A model generated the notes under the pieces. It searched no databases, was not told the origin of the DNA, and saw only the letters and a list, made by a program, of their open reading frames with translations. This document shows positions 10,783-20,448 of a stretch of DNA of 37,119 nucleotides, piece after piece (the stretch's first letter is position 1; each line of letters begins with the position of its first letter). A program made the position numbers and the translations under genes. This stretch comes from Pigoraptor vietnamica (taxonomy: Eukaryota > Opisthokonta > Filasterea). Where the stretch lies: positions 1 to 37,119 of the forward strand of contig CALSCQ010001732.1 in NCBI GenBank assembly GCA_943704525.1. The letters are read 5' to 3'.

Positions 10783-11082
10783 AGAAAGTTGCGGCGTGCG
10801 GCGTTTGTGCGTGGCGTCCCAGTGTACATAAAAACGACAGCGACAAAATGGCCCTCGACGTCCATATGCTCACGTGAACCACCAACACTTCATTCACACT
10901 GAGAACGCGCGCAAGAGTGCCACAAAGGCTTGACCATCGATGGTACGCGATGGGCTACTCCTTAGCGCCGGCGACGCAGAGAATGCGCAGCGGCACCGCC
11001 GCAACAGCCGCTCAGCCACCCTCGGCCCAACTTAAGAGGGCCGCCCCACGGAAAGGGTCGCCGGCGCCGCCTGCGTGCGCAC
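10783..11082. other. Convergent 3' intergenic
   Basis: Lies between the stops of the repeat protein (+) and eRF1 (-). No coding potential or RNA gene recognised. Confidence 0.55.
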
Positions 11083-14072
11083 TCACATGAAGTCGTCGAG
11101 GTCGTCCACGAAGTCGTCCTCGTTGACGTCCATTGACTGGAAGTCCACGCGATACCGGAGGAGCCCTGCGCCAGAGGGCTCAAACAGATCAGAATCACCG
11201 GTGCACGTGAACTCAGCATTGAGGGCAACGCCTTTCACCGCCACCAATGACACGAACGACACGACGAACAAGAGAGCGTATTCTGACCCTCCGAACACGC
11301 ACAGGTGTGACGCACAACACGGATCCAAGAAGACACTGCTCCGAATGCCGTACGCCGCACGCACCTCCGATGCCACCAAAGCCCTTGCAGAACTGCGAGC
11401 CCTCCTGCGACTTGTCCGTCACAATCTCAAGAACGGCGCCAAACTTCTTGTAGCTGTTCGCCAGCCACTCGAGGAACGACACCTTCTCGATGAGCTCGAG
11501 CTCGGCGCCCGTCTCGTCCACAAACCGCGAGCGGTCCTTCTCCTGCTCCTTCGTGAGGTGCATTGTTTGTGTCTCTGCAATGGCGCCGCGCATTGGCACG
11601 TCAGCTACCGATTCGCAGACGGGAGGCGAGCAGTAACCAAGTTCACATAAAGTGCGCGGGTCAATCGGAGAGAAAGTCGTGCGTCACTCACCGCCGCTCG
11701 CGTTGTTCTTCATCGTGTATCGGTTCACGTCCAAGTTCTCCCACACGATGAGCGTTTCAACAGCACCCATCTCGAGACCCTACAGTTTACGCCATGCATA
11801 TTAGGACACGCACACGCGCACGCACGCACATGCACCCAGACGCACACACACACGCACGCACACACACACGCGCACACAAACCACAGGACGACAGCACGAC
11901 GAAGCAAGACGACGCACCTTCAGCGTATCCTCCACGCCAAAGCAATAGCGCCCCGTGTCTTGCGAGATCTCCTCGAAGAACTTGAGAATGAGCTTCTTCT
12001 CTTGGATGAACTTGACGTTCAGCAGGCACTCTTGCGACAACTCAATGGCCTGCGCAGCGACGTACATCAACCGCCACTCTCCTTTCGCGCTAGGACAGAC
12101 TCACGCAGTCTTCGCAAGCGTGAACAGCGTAACAATCCGCCATCGCCCCCTCGCATTCAGACACAAGAGATGCGGCGTGAAAAGGGCGCAACCACGACAA
12201 CCGCGACACGTACCTGGTTGAAGCCGCTCTCTCCTCCGTACGAAACGTCGACAATCTTGATAATCTTGGGCACGAGGCGCTGGTCGAACATGTCCGACTG
12301 GCTGAGCTCCGTCTTGAAGTCGGCCGAACCCGCAAGGATGAGGCCCGCCACGTTCGGCTGCACGCGCACGCATCACAGCAGCACGGTGAGCCACAAGGGG
12401 CGAGAAGTGCGTTCGTTTGATCCATTCGTTTTGACAGGGTCATCGTTAGGAGAGCTCGACCGCACGATGAACACAAGACAGCACGCGCACGCAGGATGCA
12501 CACCTTGTCGTTCGTGATGAAAATCTGTGTGGCCGTCTCGGCGACCTTGCGCACGTAGTTGTGACGACGCTCCATGCGGAGACGCGCAAAACGGAGAGCC
12601 GACTGACCACCACGACCTGCGGGACAAGCAGCCATGCGCGCAAGGTCAGCACGCGAATTGCAGACCGCACGGGGCTAATGGCTGATGACAACATGCACGG
12701 AAGGCGAGCACACCCATGCAGACCGCACGGGACTGCTGAGGGTCTGATAACAGTTGCGTACGCACCGTGCTTCTTCGGGAGCTCGACATTGAACTTGTGG
12801 ATAATGTCGCGCGTGTTGCCCGAGAGCGTGCCGAAGAGCGCGCCGTTGCCGTCCATCACGATGAAGCCAAACTTGCTGTCGTCCTCGAGGAGGTCGTTCA
12901 GCGCCTGCACAGACGCAGAGAGTGAGCCATCCGCAGAAACACGCCGAGAAACAGTTCGAACGATATAAGCAGGCACACGGTTTTCCACGTGAAATAGTGA
13001 AGCACTGAGGCCGGTGGGACTCCACCTCCGAATTGAGAGGGCCACAAACCAAGGACCAAGGGGACTGTCCATCTATTCAGCTGTCATCGGTCGAACCGTT
13101 CGAGGCTGACCCTTGACACCGCCCGAACAAAACCGGGCGCAAAGATACGAGAACCGCGCTCACCTCTGTGTGGAACTTGTTGTCGCAGAGGTACAGCGAC
13201 GTGTTGATCGGCTTAAACGGCTCAAAGTCGATGTTGACCATCTTATCCTTGCCGTCTTCCGTGATGATCGTGCCGCAATATATCACAAGGCCGTTCGTGG
13301 GCACTGCAGCGCGAAATTTGAATGGTCAGACACTCGGCAACGTGCGACGGGAGCTTCACGCGTACTGTGGCGGGGAACGTGCGATATTTGAACTCGCAAC
13401 ATAACAGTCGCCAAGAACAAACACCAGCCTCGAATTGCAAGTCCCAGGACCCACCCTGGTTGTAGAGCTTTAGGCGGTTCTGCACCGACACAATGGCCGC
13501 AAGCACCGATTGCCTGCACACCGGCAACACAAAACAGTCAGACCATCGCTCGCAATGCAACGATCCAGACACACAGCGGCCAATGCTGACGCGGCACTCG
13601 AGACCACACTCGCCTGTTCACTCTGTTCTTGATGTTCGACGCCGTGCCGTACTCTTCGGCAAGCATCTTTGCCACTCGCGAGATTTGATCGCGAGGCGGA
13701 ATAATGAGGGAGATCATGCTGGTACCATCGCTGCACCCCGTCCACACCACATAGTAAGCACATAGCACAATACAACACTGCAGCCCCGTCCGCACACCAT
13801 GCAGTGTGCACAAGTGGACAGCACAAGCGGCAACAAACGCCCTCAAGCCGCATCTCTACTCTCCACAATGTACAAACGCACCCGCGCGCAGCTTCAAGGA
13901 TAATGCACAAACGCACCCGCGCGCAGCTTCAAGGCTAATGCACAAACGCACCCGCGCGCAGCTTCAAGGCTAATGCACAAACGCACCCGCGCGCAGCTTC
14001 GAGGCTCTTAATGAGCTTCTTGATCTTCCACATCTCGACATTGCGGTCGGCCTGGTCTCCGGGCTCCGCCAT
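11083..14072 (-). CDS. ETF1: Eukaryotic peptide chain release factor 1 (eRF1)
   Basis: Eleven exons on the minus strand: 14072-13987, 13730-13614, 13513-13455, 13303-13164, 12904-12766, 12616-12504, 12357-12214, 12049-11918, 11779-11692, 11574-11365, 11165-11083; 436 aa against 437 in human, TGA stop. eRF1 reads stop codons in the ribosomal A site and triggers peptide release with eRF3. Numbering matches human exactly: GTS 31-33, E55, the NIKS site at 61-64, Y-x-C-x-x-x-F at 125-131 and GGQ at 183-185. The site at 61-64 reads NIKN, codon AAC, so Ser64 is Asn. R68 is followed by Q69 where animals have Leu. The C-terminus ends acidic ([11 protein letters not shown]). Intron 2 (13514-13613) needs a GC donor to give RQSVLAAI in frame. 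The start is fixed by [19 protein letters not shown]. Confidence 0.97.
11794..11882 (+). repeat. (CA)n-rich microsatellite in eRF1 intron
   Basis: Imperfect CA/CG-rich dinucleotide repeat within the eRF1 intron at 11780-11917. Confidence 0.85.
13514..13613 (-). other. GC-AG intron of eRF1
   Basis: On the minus strand the exon ends aacag and the intron starts gcgagt, ending gtgcag before gcaatcggtg. Only this gives NRVNRQSVLAA in frame. The GT three bases further in breaks the frame. AG|GCGAGT is close to the consensus for GC donors. Confidence 0.8.
13872..13996 (-). repeat. 35-bp tandem repeat of the eRF1 exon 1 splice donor
   Basis: Units begin at 13872, 13907 and 13942, with a fourth partial unit at 13977 that is the true exon 1 / intron 1 boundary. 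On the minus strand each copy carries the coding end of exon 1 (LEAARG) and the gtgcgt donor. The intron therefore contains three extra copies of the real junction. Confidence 0.92.
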
Positions 14073-14660
14073 TTTCGGGCGTGTCTGTAGCGCACGACGG
14101 CGCGCGCGTCACACGGGAATGAACGTGCAGAGCAACCGATGCAGTCCGCCTCGACTTCAACGGGCGATTCGCCACCAAAGTCCTTCGATCTGCTACCCAC
14201 AGAGAGATCGCGAGCGACGGCACTCCGTCCTCGCACTTCCGCTGACGCCGTTCGCGGGAAATGGGCGTGATGCAAGAGATAAAAAGGCCCTTTTTGCACA
14301 GTGTCGCAATGGGAGTGAAACATCGACGCATGCGCCAAACTTCGGAGACCCGGATGCAAGGTGCCACGTGCTTGGGAAATGTCACCTAAAATAGTAAAGT
14401 TTGCGTCTTTGATAGACATATCAGTACATAAAAGACATTCTAAGCCTTATTAGTGCATACATGCGCATGAGATCTCATAAAGGTAATCTATTCCCGATGA
14501 AGAATCTCCTACCTGGACAAAGCCGGTTGTAAATATTGCCTGGGAGACTCCCTTCACGCACCAGCACGAAAACAGTGCCACTGTAGCGTGTTTAGGAGGA
14601 CGCCTTGACCAGAAGAGAGTGCGTCTTCGGATATTGGGATCTCTGTCCCTGCGTGCTGTG
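14073..14660. promoter_or_regulatory. Divergent promoter region, eRF1 / LIM protein
   Basis: 588 nt between two divergent start codons. The middle (about 14390-14560) is more A/T-rich than its surroundings. No tRNA or other RNA gene and no clear TATA box were found. Promoter role is inferred from position. Confidence 0.4.
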
Positions 14661-16811
14661 ATGGATAGCGTGTACTGCACTCCGCAGGACGCCCTTCGCG
14701 TGTATGACGACGACGGGGATGTGTACGATGACCCGCAGGAACTCACGGGACTGCCGGTAGGTGCTGTGTGTGACAGAGGGTATTGCGTGACAACACAGCA
14801 TTTGCTTGCTGCGAATCTGCCTTTTCGGTCGTCTTAGAATGCGTGGCCTACTTCTCACCTTGCCTCCCGCCGTTGCAGCAGCGGCACATGCGCTCCGACA
14901 GTCATGTGTACGCGTCGCTGTCTCTCATTCGTGGTGACCGCAAGCGCTCCATCTTCGACGAACCTATAGATCCAAGCCTCAGACGAGGTGTGCGATCTCT
15001 TGGCGACCATCTCTTCTTTGTCGTTGTATGTTGTGTTGATAGGCCGTGAGTTTTGTGTTTACAACACGTATTGCCCAAATATGTCAGTAATCGAGGGACA
15101 ACCCGCAGGATCTCGCACGGCCTCGTATGCATCACTGCAGGGCATCCGAGAGGGCGACGATGACGTCGACGCTCGCAGCATTTCGCACAACGTGGGTTGA
15201 TAGCCGCGCGTGATCTTTTCTGGCAGACGTCGCTAAGTTTGCGTGTGGGGATGGCATTTGCGCAGTATGCCACGCTCACTTTTGAGCGGAGCACACCCTC
15301 CGATTACGACGCGCTCCGACGACGGAAGCCGTCCGCAACAGAATATGACACACTGCGGCGGGTGAGCGAGGCGGAGGCGCCCGCACCTCCCTCGGACGCC
15401 CCTCCCGCGTTGCCCCAGTACGCCAAGCCCATTAGTGGGTCCCCTCGTCTCTTGCACGCAAACTGGCTGCTGCGCTTTTGGCGAGCTGGTCCCTCGTGCT
15501 TTGTGGGCGAGCTGGTCCCTCGTGCTTGTGGGCGAGCTGGGTCCCTCGTGCTTGCACGCAACTGACTACTGTGCTTTGCGAGCTGGGTTCCGCCTGCATT
15601 GCATGAACTGACTGCTGCGCTTGGTGCAAGTGCGCAACTTTGTTAGTTGCGGCCACGTCTAAGTTGTTTATTCTTCCTGGCGCTGCAGAGAAGCCCAAAA
15701 ACTTCGACCCTTCGATGACCACTTTCTCGTGCGTCGGTGGGTTGCGCATTTCATCACTCGTTTGCACGCGCACATGCACGCACGAACACACACACACTCT
15801 CACACACACATTTTGCAAACCCGCGGTCTTCTGCTGCTGATACCACGCGCGCTGCAGATTGCGATGCCATTTTGGAGCAGTACTATGTCAAAGATGGGGC
15901 CGTGTACTGCCCCGACGACTACCGCAAGCGGTGGGGCGCCAAGTGCGACGGGTGCGGCCAGTACATGGACGAAGGCGGATATGCCGCCGGCGGCAAACAG
16001 TTTCACGCCGACTGTCTGAAGTGCGTATGGCGCGGCCGTATCTGCCACCTGTTGCTGTCTGAGGCCGTTAGAGAGTCGTGCTAACGTCGCATTTTCGCAG
16101 ATGCGCGACATGCTCCGTCAAAATATCGCCGACAGACGGCGTGTTTGTTGGACCGCGGGGCATCGAGTGTTCCAAGTGCATTCGCGCGGGCGTTGGTGGT
16201 AAGTGACCGCGCCTTGTTTCTCGCAGGACGTTCTCGTGGCGAATGACGAGGTGGATCCATTCAATTCGTCTCACTCTGTTGGGCACCTTCCATCGCGCAC
16301 AGACTGCAAGCGGTGCGGAGGGCACCTGGAGGGCGAGATAGTCAAGTCCGCGCTCGGCTGCTTCCATGTCGCGTGCTTCACGTGCGACACGTGCAAGGTG
16401 CGTTTGCATTGTCCGCGGAATGCTCTTCGACACTTTGCTCACGTGTCGCCCACGCAGAAAGCAATCTCGGGCAACCATTTTGGCGTCGGTCCCGCGATAA
16501 TCTGCGAGGCCTGCCACACAAACGCCGCCGCAAAGTGCGCCCAATGTCGCGAGCCCATCACGGGGCGCTACACGCGCGTCGGCGAGGGGCAGTTTCATCT
16601 CCACTGTGTCAACTGCTGCATGTGCACGAAGCGGATATTCGCCGACGACGGCAGCAGCCTGGATCCATCCCTCGGCGCGTTGCTCGTCACCGATGGCAAG
16701 CCCTGCCACGCGCAGTGCATGGCGTGCCGAAAGTGCGGAAAGGTTTTTGGGGCGGGGGAGCAGATTGGCCGCACGCCGGACGGGGGCCACCTGTGCGTCG
16801 CGTGCCTGTGA
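14661..16811 (+). CDS. LIM-domain scaffold with repeated tyrosine motifs
   Basis: Nine exons: 14661-14756, 14879-14987, 15109-15191, 15266-15434, 15689-15736, 15858-16020, 16101-16198, 16303-16397, 16458-16811; 404 aa, TGA stop. Residues 1-152 are disordered with tyrosine motifs Y22DDP, Y43ASL, Y75ASL, Y97ATL, Y110DAL, Y123DTL and Y148AKP plus a Pro-rich patch (APAPPSDAPPALP). A half LIM (C167, C170, C186, D189) comes first, as in FHL proteins, followed by full LIM domains starting at C198 (CDGC), at CKRC and at CAQC, and a final HAQCMACRKC...CVAC that lacks its own first zinc knuckle. LIM domains bind proteins, usually in actin or adhesion complexes. YxxL and YxxP are the kinds of site SH2 domains read when phosphorylated; that use here is inference. 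The acceptor at 14879 could shift by 3 nt (CAGCAG). The stop is 63 nt from the Lys1 stop, tail to tail. Confidence 0.88.
15475..15562 (+). repeat. Imperfect about 26-bp tandem repeat in LIM-gene intron
   Basis: Three imperfect copies of a gcgagctggtccctcgtgct unit lie within the intron 15435-15688, with more diverged copies after them. No coding exon for a missing LIM half was found in this intron. Confidence 0.75.
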
Positions 16812-16815
16812 TTGC

Positions 16816-16821
16816 ATTAAA
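16816..16821 (+). terminator. Possible polyadenylation signal (ATTAAA)
   Basis: ATTAAA starts 5 nt after the LIM-gene stop, in a 63-nt gap before the convergent Lys1 stop. A known variant signal, but nothing else confirms it, and the two transcripts must overlap or end very tightly. Confidence 0.3.
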
Positions 16822-16874
16822 GCGGTCACAGTCTGAGTTTCAGAGCGAGCCAAAATTTATGGCGCATTCGTCCC

Positions 16875-18902
16875 TCATTGGGAGATGCCGGCGGATTTCT
16901 CGTCAAACAGCTTGGACACGTTCGTCCACACGGGCGCCGTCGCGTACTCCTTGAGCTGGAGGAACGACGGAAGCATGTCGTCGGCAAAGCGGCCGCTGCT
17001 TTCGAGGGGCAGGAGCGTCGGAAGGTGATCGATGGCCACGAGTTCAAGTTCGGGCTTGTTCCTGCGGGAGGACAGAATCGTTAGTGCCACGAACACGCAA
17101 AACGCCGTTGCAAGAATAGTGCCGCAACTCATCGCGCAAGCGACAAAGCGACTCACTTGGTGGGCACTGTGAGGGCGGGGCTGTCGAAGGTGGTCGTGCG
17201 GTTGTAGATAGGGATGGGGTTGTGCGGGTTCGTCGTGTCGCAGCTGACGTCAACGATGACGGAGAGCTGACGGGAGGCGGCGCTGTCGATGACCTCGCGC
17301 GTGATGAAGGGGGGGATGGGCGACGAGAGGTAGATGCAGTTGACCATGATGTCATGGGCAAGGATCTCGGGGAAGGGACCGCCCGCGCGCGTCTCCGCCA
17401 TGTCCCAACGCACAATGTTCTCACTGCAAGAGCGTGGCGTATTTTGTCAACGAGCGCACTCAGACGTGCTTGCTTGAACGGGTGCACGGCACAGGTGCTC
17501 GGTGTCCAAGGCAAGTGCAATGTGTGTTTTGTAAGGGGCTGCCACTCACGTGGGAATGCCGGCCGCGAGGGCAAAATCGACCGCCCCCGACCCGCACCGG
17601 CCGAGTGCGCCAATCACAATGATGCGCGGCAATTGGCCGTTATTCTCTGCGGGTGCGAAATGGGGCAACAGTGAGTGGGTTGGTGTTCGAGTGAGGAGGT
17701 TTGTGAGTCGATTTAACATGACGCGACGGGCACAGCAACACCAGTCGCCACAGGCGTCGCTGTCGGTGGTATGCAACAGAAACGCGGCTTTTCGGCACAC
17801 TCACTCGCACGCGCCAGTTCCAGCTGCCCCTTGATGCACGCAATGAGCGAGGCGTCGTTGGGATATGCCGAGATGGTGCCGAGGGGAGTGCCGGGACTGC
17901 GAAATAGAGCAAACGGTCAGACCGGCAATCGCCTCAAACGCTGTTCAGCCCAAAATCACCGGGACAGCAACAGCCTCTCTCCAATGCTCACACGCCGACA
18001 GCGTGATATCGCACGACACAACTGACAACAGGCAAACAAAAGCCGCACGCACTTGAGACGCTGGTGGGCCCACAGCTGCAGTCCAACGGCAGAGCCCGCA
18101 AACCCCGCCATGTAACCGAAAGCGGCAACACGACGGCCTGAACAATAACTCGGGATTAGAACGCAGTTGGGATAAGACGCTTGTGACAGGCGGCAAAACG
18201 CGCACCCACCCTTGTCGTCCATCAGAAATTCCATGTCCAGGAGACGCCCACCGCCCCTCACAAAGCGGCCCAGCAGTTGCCTGGGAAGGAAATGGCGGCG
18301 CAGTCGCGCTTAATATGGCGACATTGCAAAAGTTCGCGCAACACGCGCCCGCATTGCGCACAACGCCCTTGGCAAGAAAGCCAGTTGTTCCCCACCTCCA
18401 TCCCTCCTGGTTCTTGTACGCGTGTCCAAAGTAGATGTGTCTGTGGCGAAGCGGCGCGCCGCTTTCCGGCAGCTCCTTCAGGCCGACGATGAATGCGTCC
18501 GCGGGCGCGTCCGTCCACGTCCCGGCGGGCACAATTCGGCACCCGATCCTGCACCGCTATGCGTGTGAGCGGAGGGCTTCGAGTGCAGACACATGAAGAG
18601 TGCTACTTTCAGCGACACTCACTTTTCGTACTCGGACTCGGGAACGATCCGGTCTTGCGACCGTTCCACCGTCAACTCGAACCCTACACTCCCAAGAGAA
18701 ATCATCGTAAGAACACCGGTAAACGACAAGCAATTGAGCCATGACATTGCGTGGCAGCAGCACGACTATCGGGCGAACGTGACAGAGGCCACTACGCAGC
18801 CAACGCACCCTCTGCGATGAGCTTGGCGCAAGTGGCGGGCGTGAGGGGTGTGCGGTGTTCGTGGGGCTTGACCTCCGCGCGCAGCCAAAGGTGTGGCGCC
18901 AT
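16875..18902 (-). CDS. LYS1: Saccharopine dehydrogenase (NAD+, L-lysine-forming)
   Basis: Nine exons on the minus strand: 18902-18809, 18683-18623, 18548-18396, 18280-18210, 18137-18053, 17896-17805, 17646-17550, 17423-17157, 17061-16875; 368 aa against about 373 in yeast Lys1, TGA stop. It interconverts saccharopine + NAD+ and lysine + 2-oxoglutarate, the last step of the alpha-aminoadipate pathway. Substrate-binding start [17 protein letters not shown]; catalytic Lys and His at K76 (GLKELPE) and H94 ([11 protein letters not shown]); [16 protein letters not shown] site [11 protein letters not shown] (196-206); then [27 protein letters not shown] and IDHLPTLLP. It stands alone, not fused to the glutamate-forming domain as in animal AASS. 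It lacks the SRL-type peroxisomal ending of yeast Lys1. The homologous lysine-ketoglutarate reductase role (catabolic direction) cannot be excluded. Confidence 0.95.
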
Positions 18903-19047
18903 GGTTGCAGGGCGAGAAAGTACGGGTAAAGCGGACGAACGCGTGCGCGGGTAGGGTGCGTTGGGCGACTTCTGTAGAGGAAGATGTCGGCCCTTCGTGC
19001 GTTCTGAGCACTCCACGTGTGGACTCATCGATTGCAGCATCAAAACA

Positions 19048-19055
19048 TGACGTCA
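19048..19055 (+). promoter_or_regulatory. TGACGTCA palindrome upstream of LYS1
   Basis: Perfect 8-bp CRE/ATF palindrome about 146 nt before the Lys1 ATG. Fungal LYS genes are controlled by bZIP factors at TGACTCA sites; this is the ATF/CREB-type variant. Function is inference. Confidence 0.4.
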
Positions 19056-19845
19056 CACAATTCAGTGGGGAACCGGGTTCGACCCCAATCACAGGCACTT
19101 TAGCGCCGGCGGGCCGGTGCCGGCTGCCGGCCTCAGTTGCACTGCAAGTCTCGTGCCAAGAGCACGTTGGCAACTGTAACGCCCACACTCGAATGCCACG
19201 ACATGGACACAACATTGCGGATGGTGCATGAGTCCCCACTGACCATTGCCGGCACACTGAACTGGCACAGCCGGGCCTCAGTACTCTCCGGCCGTGCCCG
19301 GACAGGAGCGACAAGGTGGAGAAGGAGTTGGGAACCACACGCATGGGCGTGCTATACCATAATGCAGTGCCAGGGATCCCCGTGCACTAAGAACACTGCT
19401 CTAGAATCTCAATGCCCCGACTGACGGTGGCCGGCCCACCAGCACATCAGCGGCGGCTGACGCCGGCGCGGCCAACAGTGACTGTCAATTATCCGACTGG
19501 CGACTCTACATGTAACGTGTAACTCGGCATGTTATTACCACCCTCTACCGCGTTCTTAAAGAGGAGTATGTGGGGCTGACGAAGCTCCTCCACATCGGCA
19601 CACTAGCAATGAACCCGGCGGCCGGCGCCGGCGTTGGCATGTTCAAGACTGGCTATCTGAGTCTAGGGGTCCTTGTCAAATTTACATGCACAGCAGCAGC
19701 TTCTGCTCTAACGTGTATGTGCATGCATGATGTGCGTGCGTGCAACAACTGTGCGCCGCACTCCGCCCTATTACTCCCCGCCGTCCGGCATCAGAGCCGG
19801 GTCGGTTAGGCAGGTGTGCCGTAATGTGATGCGTGTTTGTGTACC

Positions 19846-20031
19846 GCGTCCGGCGATGTGTGTTTGTGTGCGCGCGCACTTGTGCGTGTGCGTGTGCGTG
19901 AGTGCGTGCGTGTGTGCGTGTGCGTGTGTGAGTCTGATGTGCGTGTGTGTGCGTGTATGTGCGTGTCAATGTGCGTGTGCGTGTGTGTATGTGCGTGCAA
20001 CGTGCGTGCCAGTGTATGCGTGCGGTTGACT
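19846..20031 (+). repeat. GT-rich microsatellite
   Basis: Imperfect (GT)n/(GTGC)n tract about 185 nt long upstream of the 20449 gene. It produces spurious Cys/Val and His/Thr-rich open frames on both strands. Confidence 0.88.
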
Positions 20032-20448
20032 GGGGCGAGTTGTATGCGTTCAGCCGTGTGTTTGTGGCTGAAGCGCGCCGAATATTCACGCCGTGTCAGA
20101 CGCAACACGTTTTGCGTTTTACGACAAAAAAAAAATTCAATCCCGGCGAGAAGTGGTCTCGAGTAATTACTTGAAGAGGACTGGATATTTTGCAAAAATT
20201 TGGTGGTTGTCAAATTATTTGACATGTTACCTCGATCAAGCGCAGAGCAAACGCATTGCGTTACAGCTGAGTGTGCGTGCGTGCGTGTCACTCTGCGTGT
20301 CGGCGGAGGGAAGAAGACTTGCGAAGAGGCCGTTCTGTGCGCAAACGCTATCCTTATGCTTTTCGCAAGTCTTTTTCAACGCTCTCCCTTGTGCTTTTTT
20401 CCCTTTTTTTTTCTTTTTTTCTTTTTTTTTTTTTTTTGTAACAGGCCC

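Larger units (their letters stand above)
18903..20448. other. Long repeat-rich intergenic stretch
   Basis: No gene supported in about 1.5 kb. A TGACGTCA palindrome lies at 19048-19055, about 150 nt upstream of the Lys1 start. The section 19080-19640 has several related GC-rich words (gccggc, gccggcg) in both orientations but no clear element ends. Paired GTAAC occurs at 19512-19516 and 19519-19523. A long GT-rich tract follows at about 19850-20030, and T-runs at 20396-20437 end in taacag, a good 3' splice site just before the next start codon. Confidence 0.55.

Noticed and set aside
19074-19090. GGTTCGACCCC word resembling a tRNA B box
   Set aside because: The flanking bases do not form a T stem, and no acceptor or anticodon arm fits. 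The same holds for GGTTCGATC near 22220.
18903-19640. Transposable element suggested by repeated gccggc words
   Set aside because: No terminal repeats, target-site duplication or transposase or reverse-transcriptase coding could be seen.
19846-20291. Cys/Val-rich and His/Thr-rich open frames
   Set aside because: Direct translations of the GT-rich microsatellite on either strand.
20200-20448. In-frame upstream extension of the 20449 gene
   Set aside because: It reads through a long T-run as poly-Phe; the T-run followed by taacag is better read as a 3' splice site.
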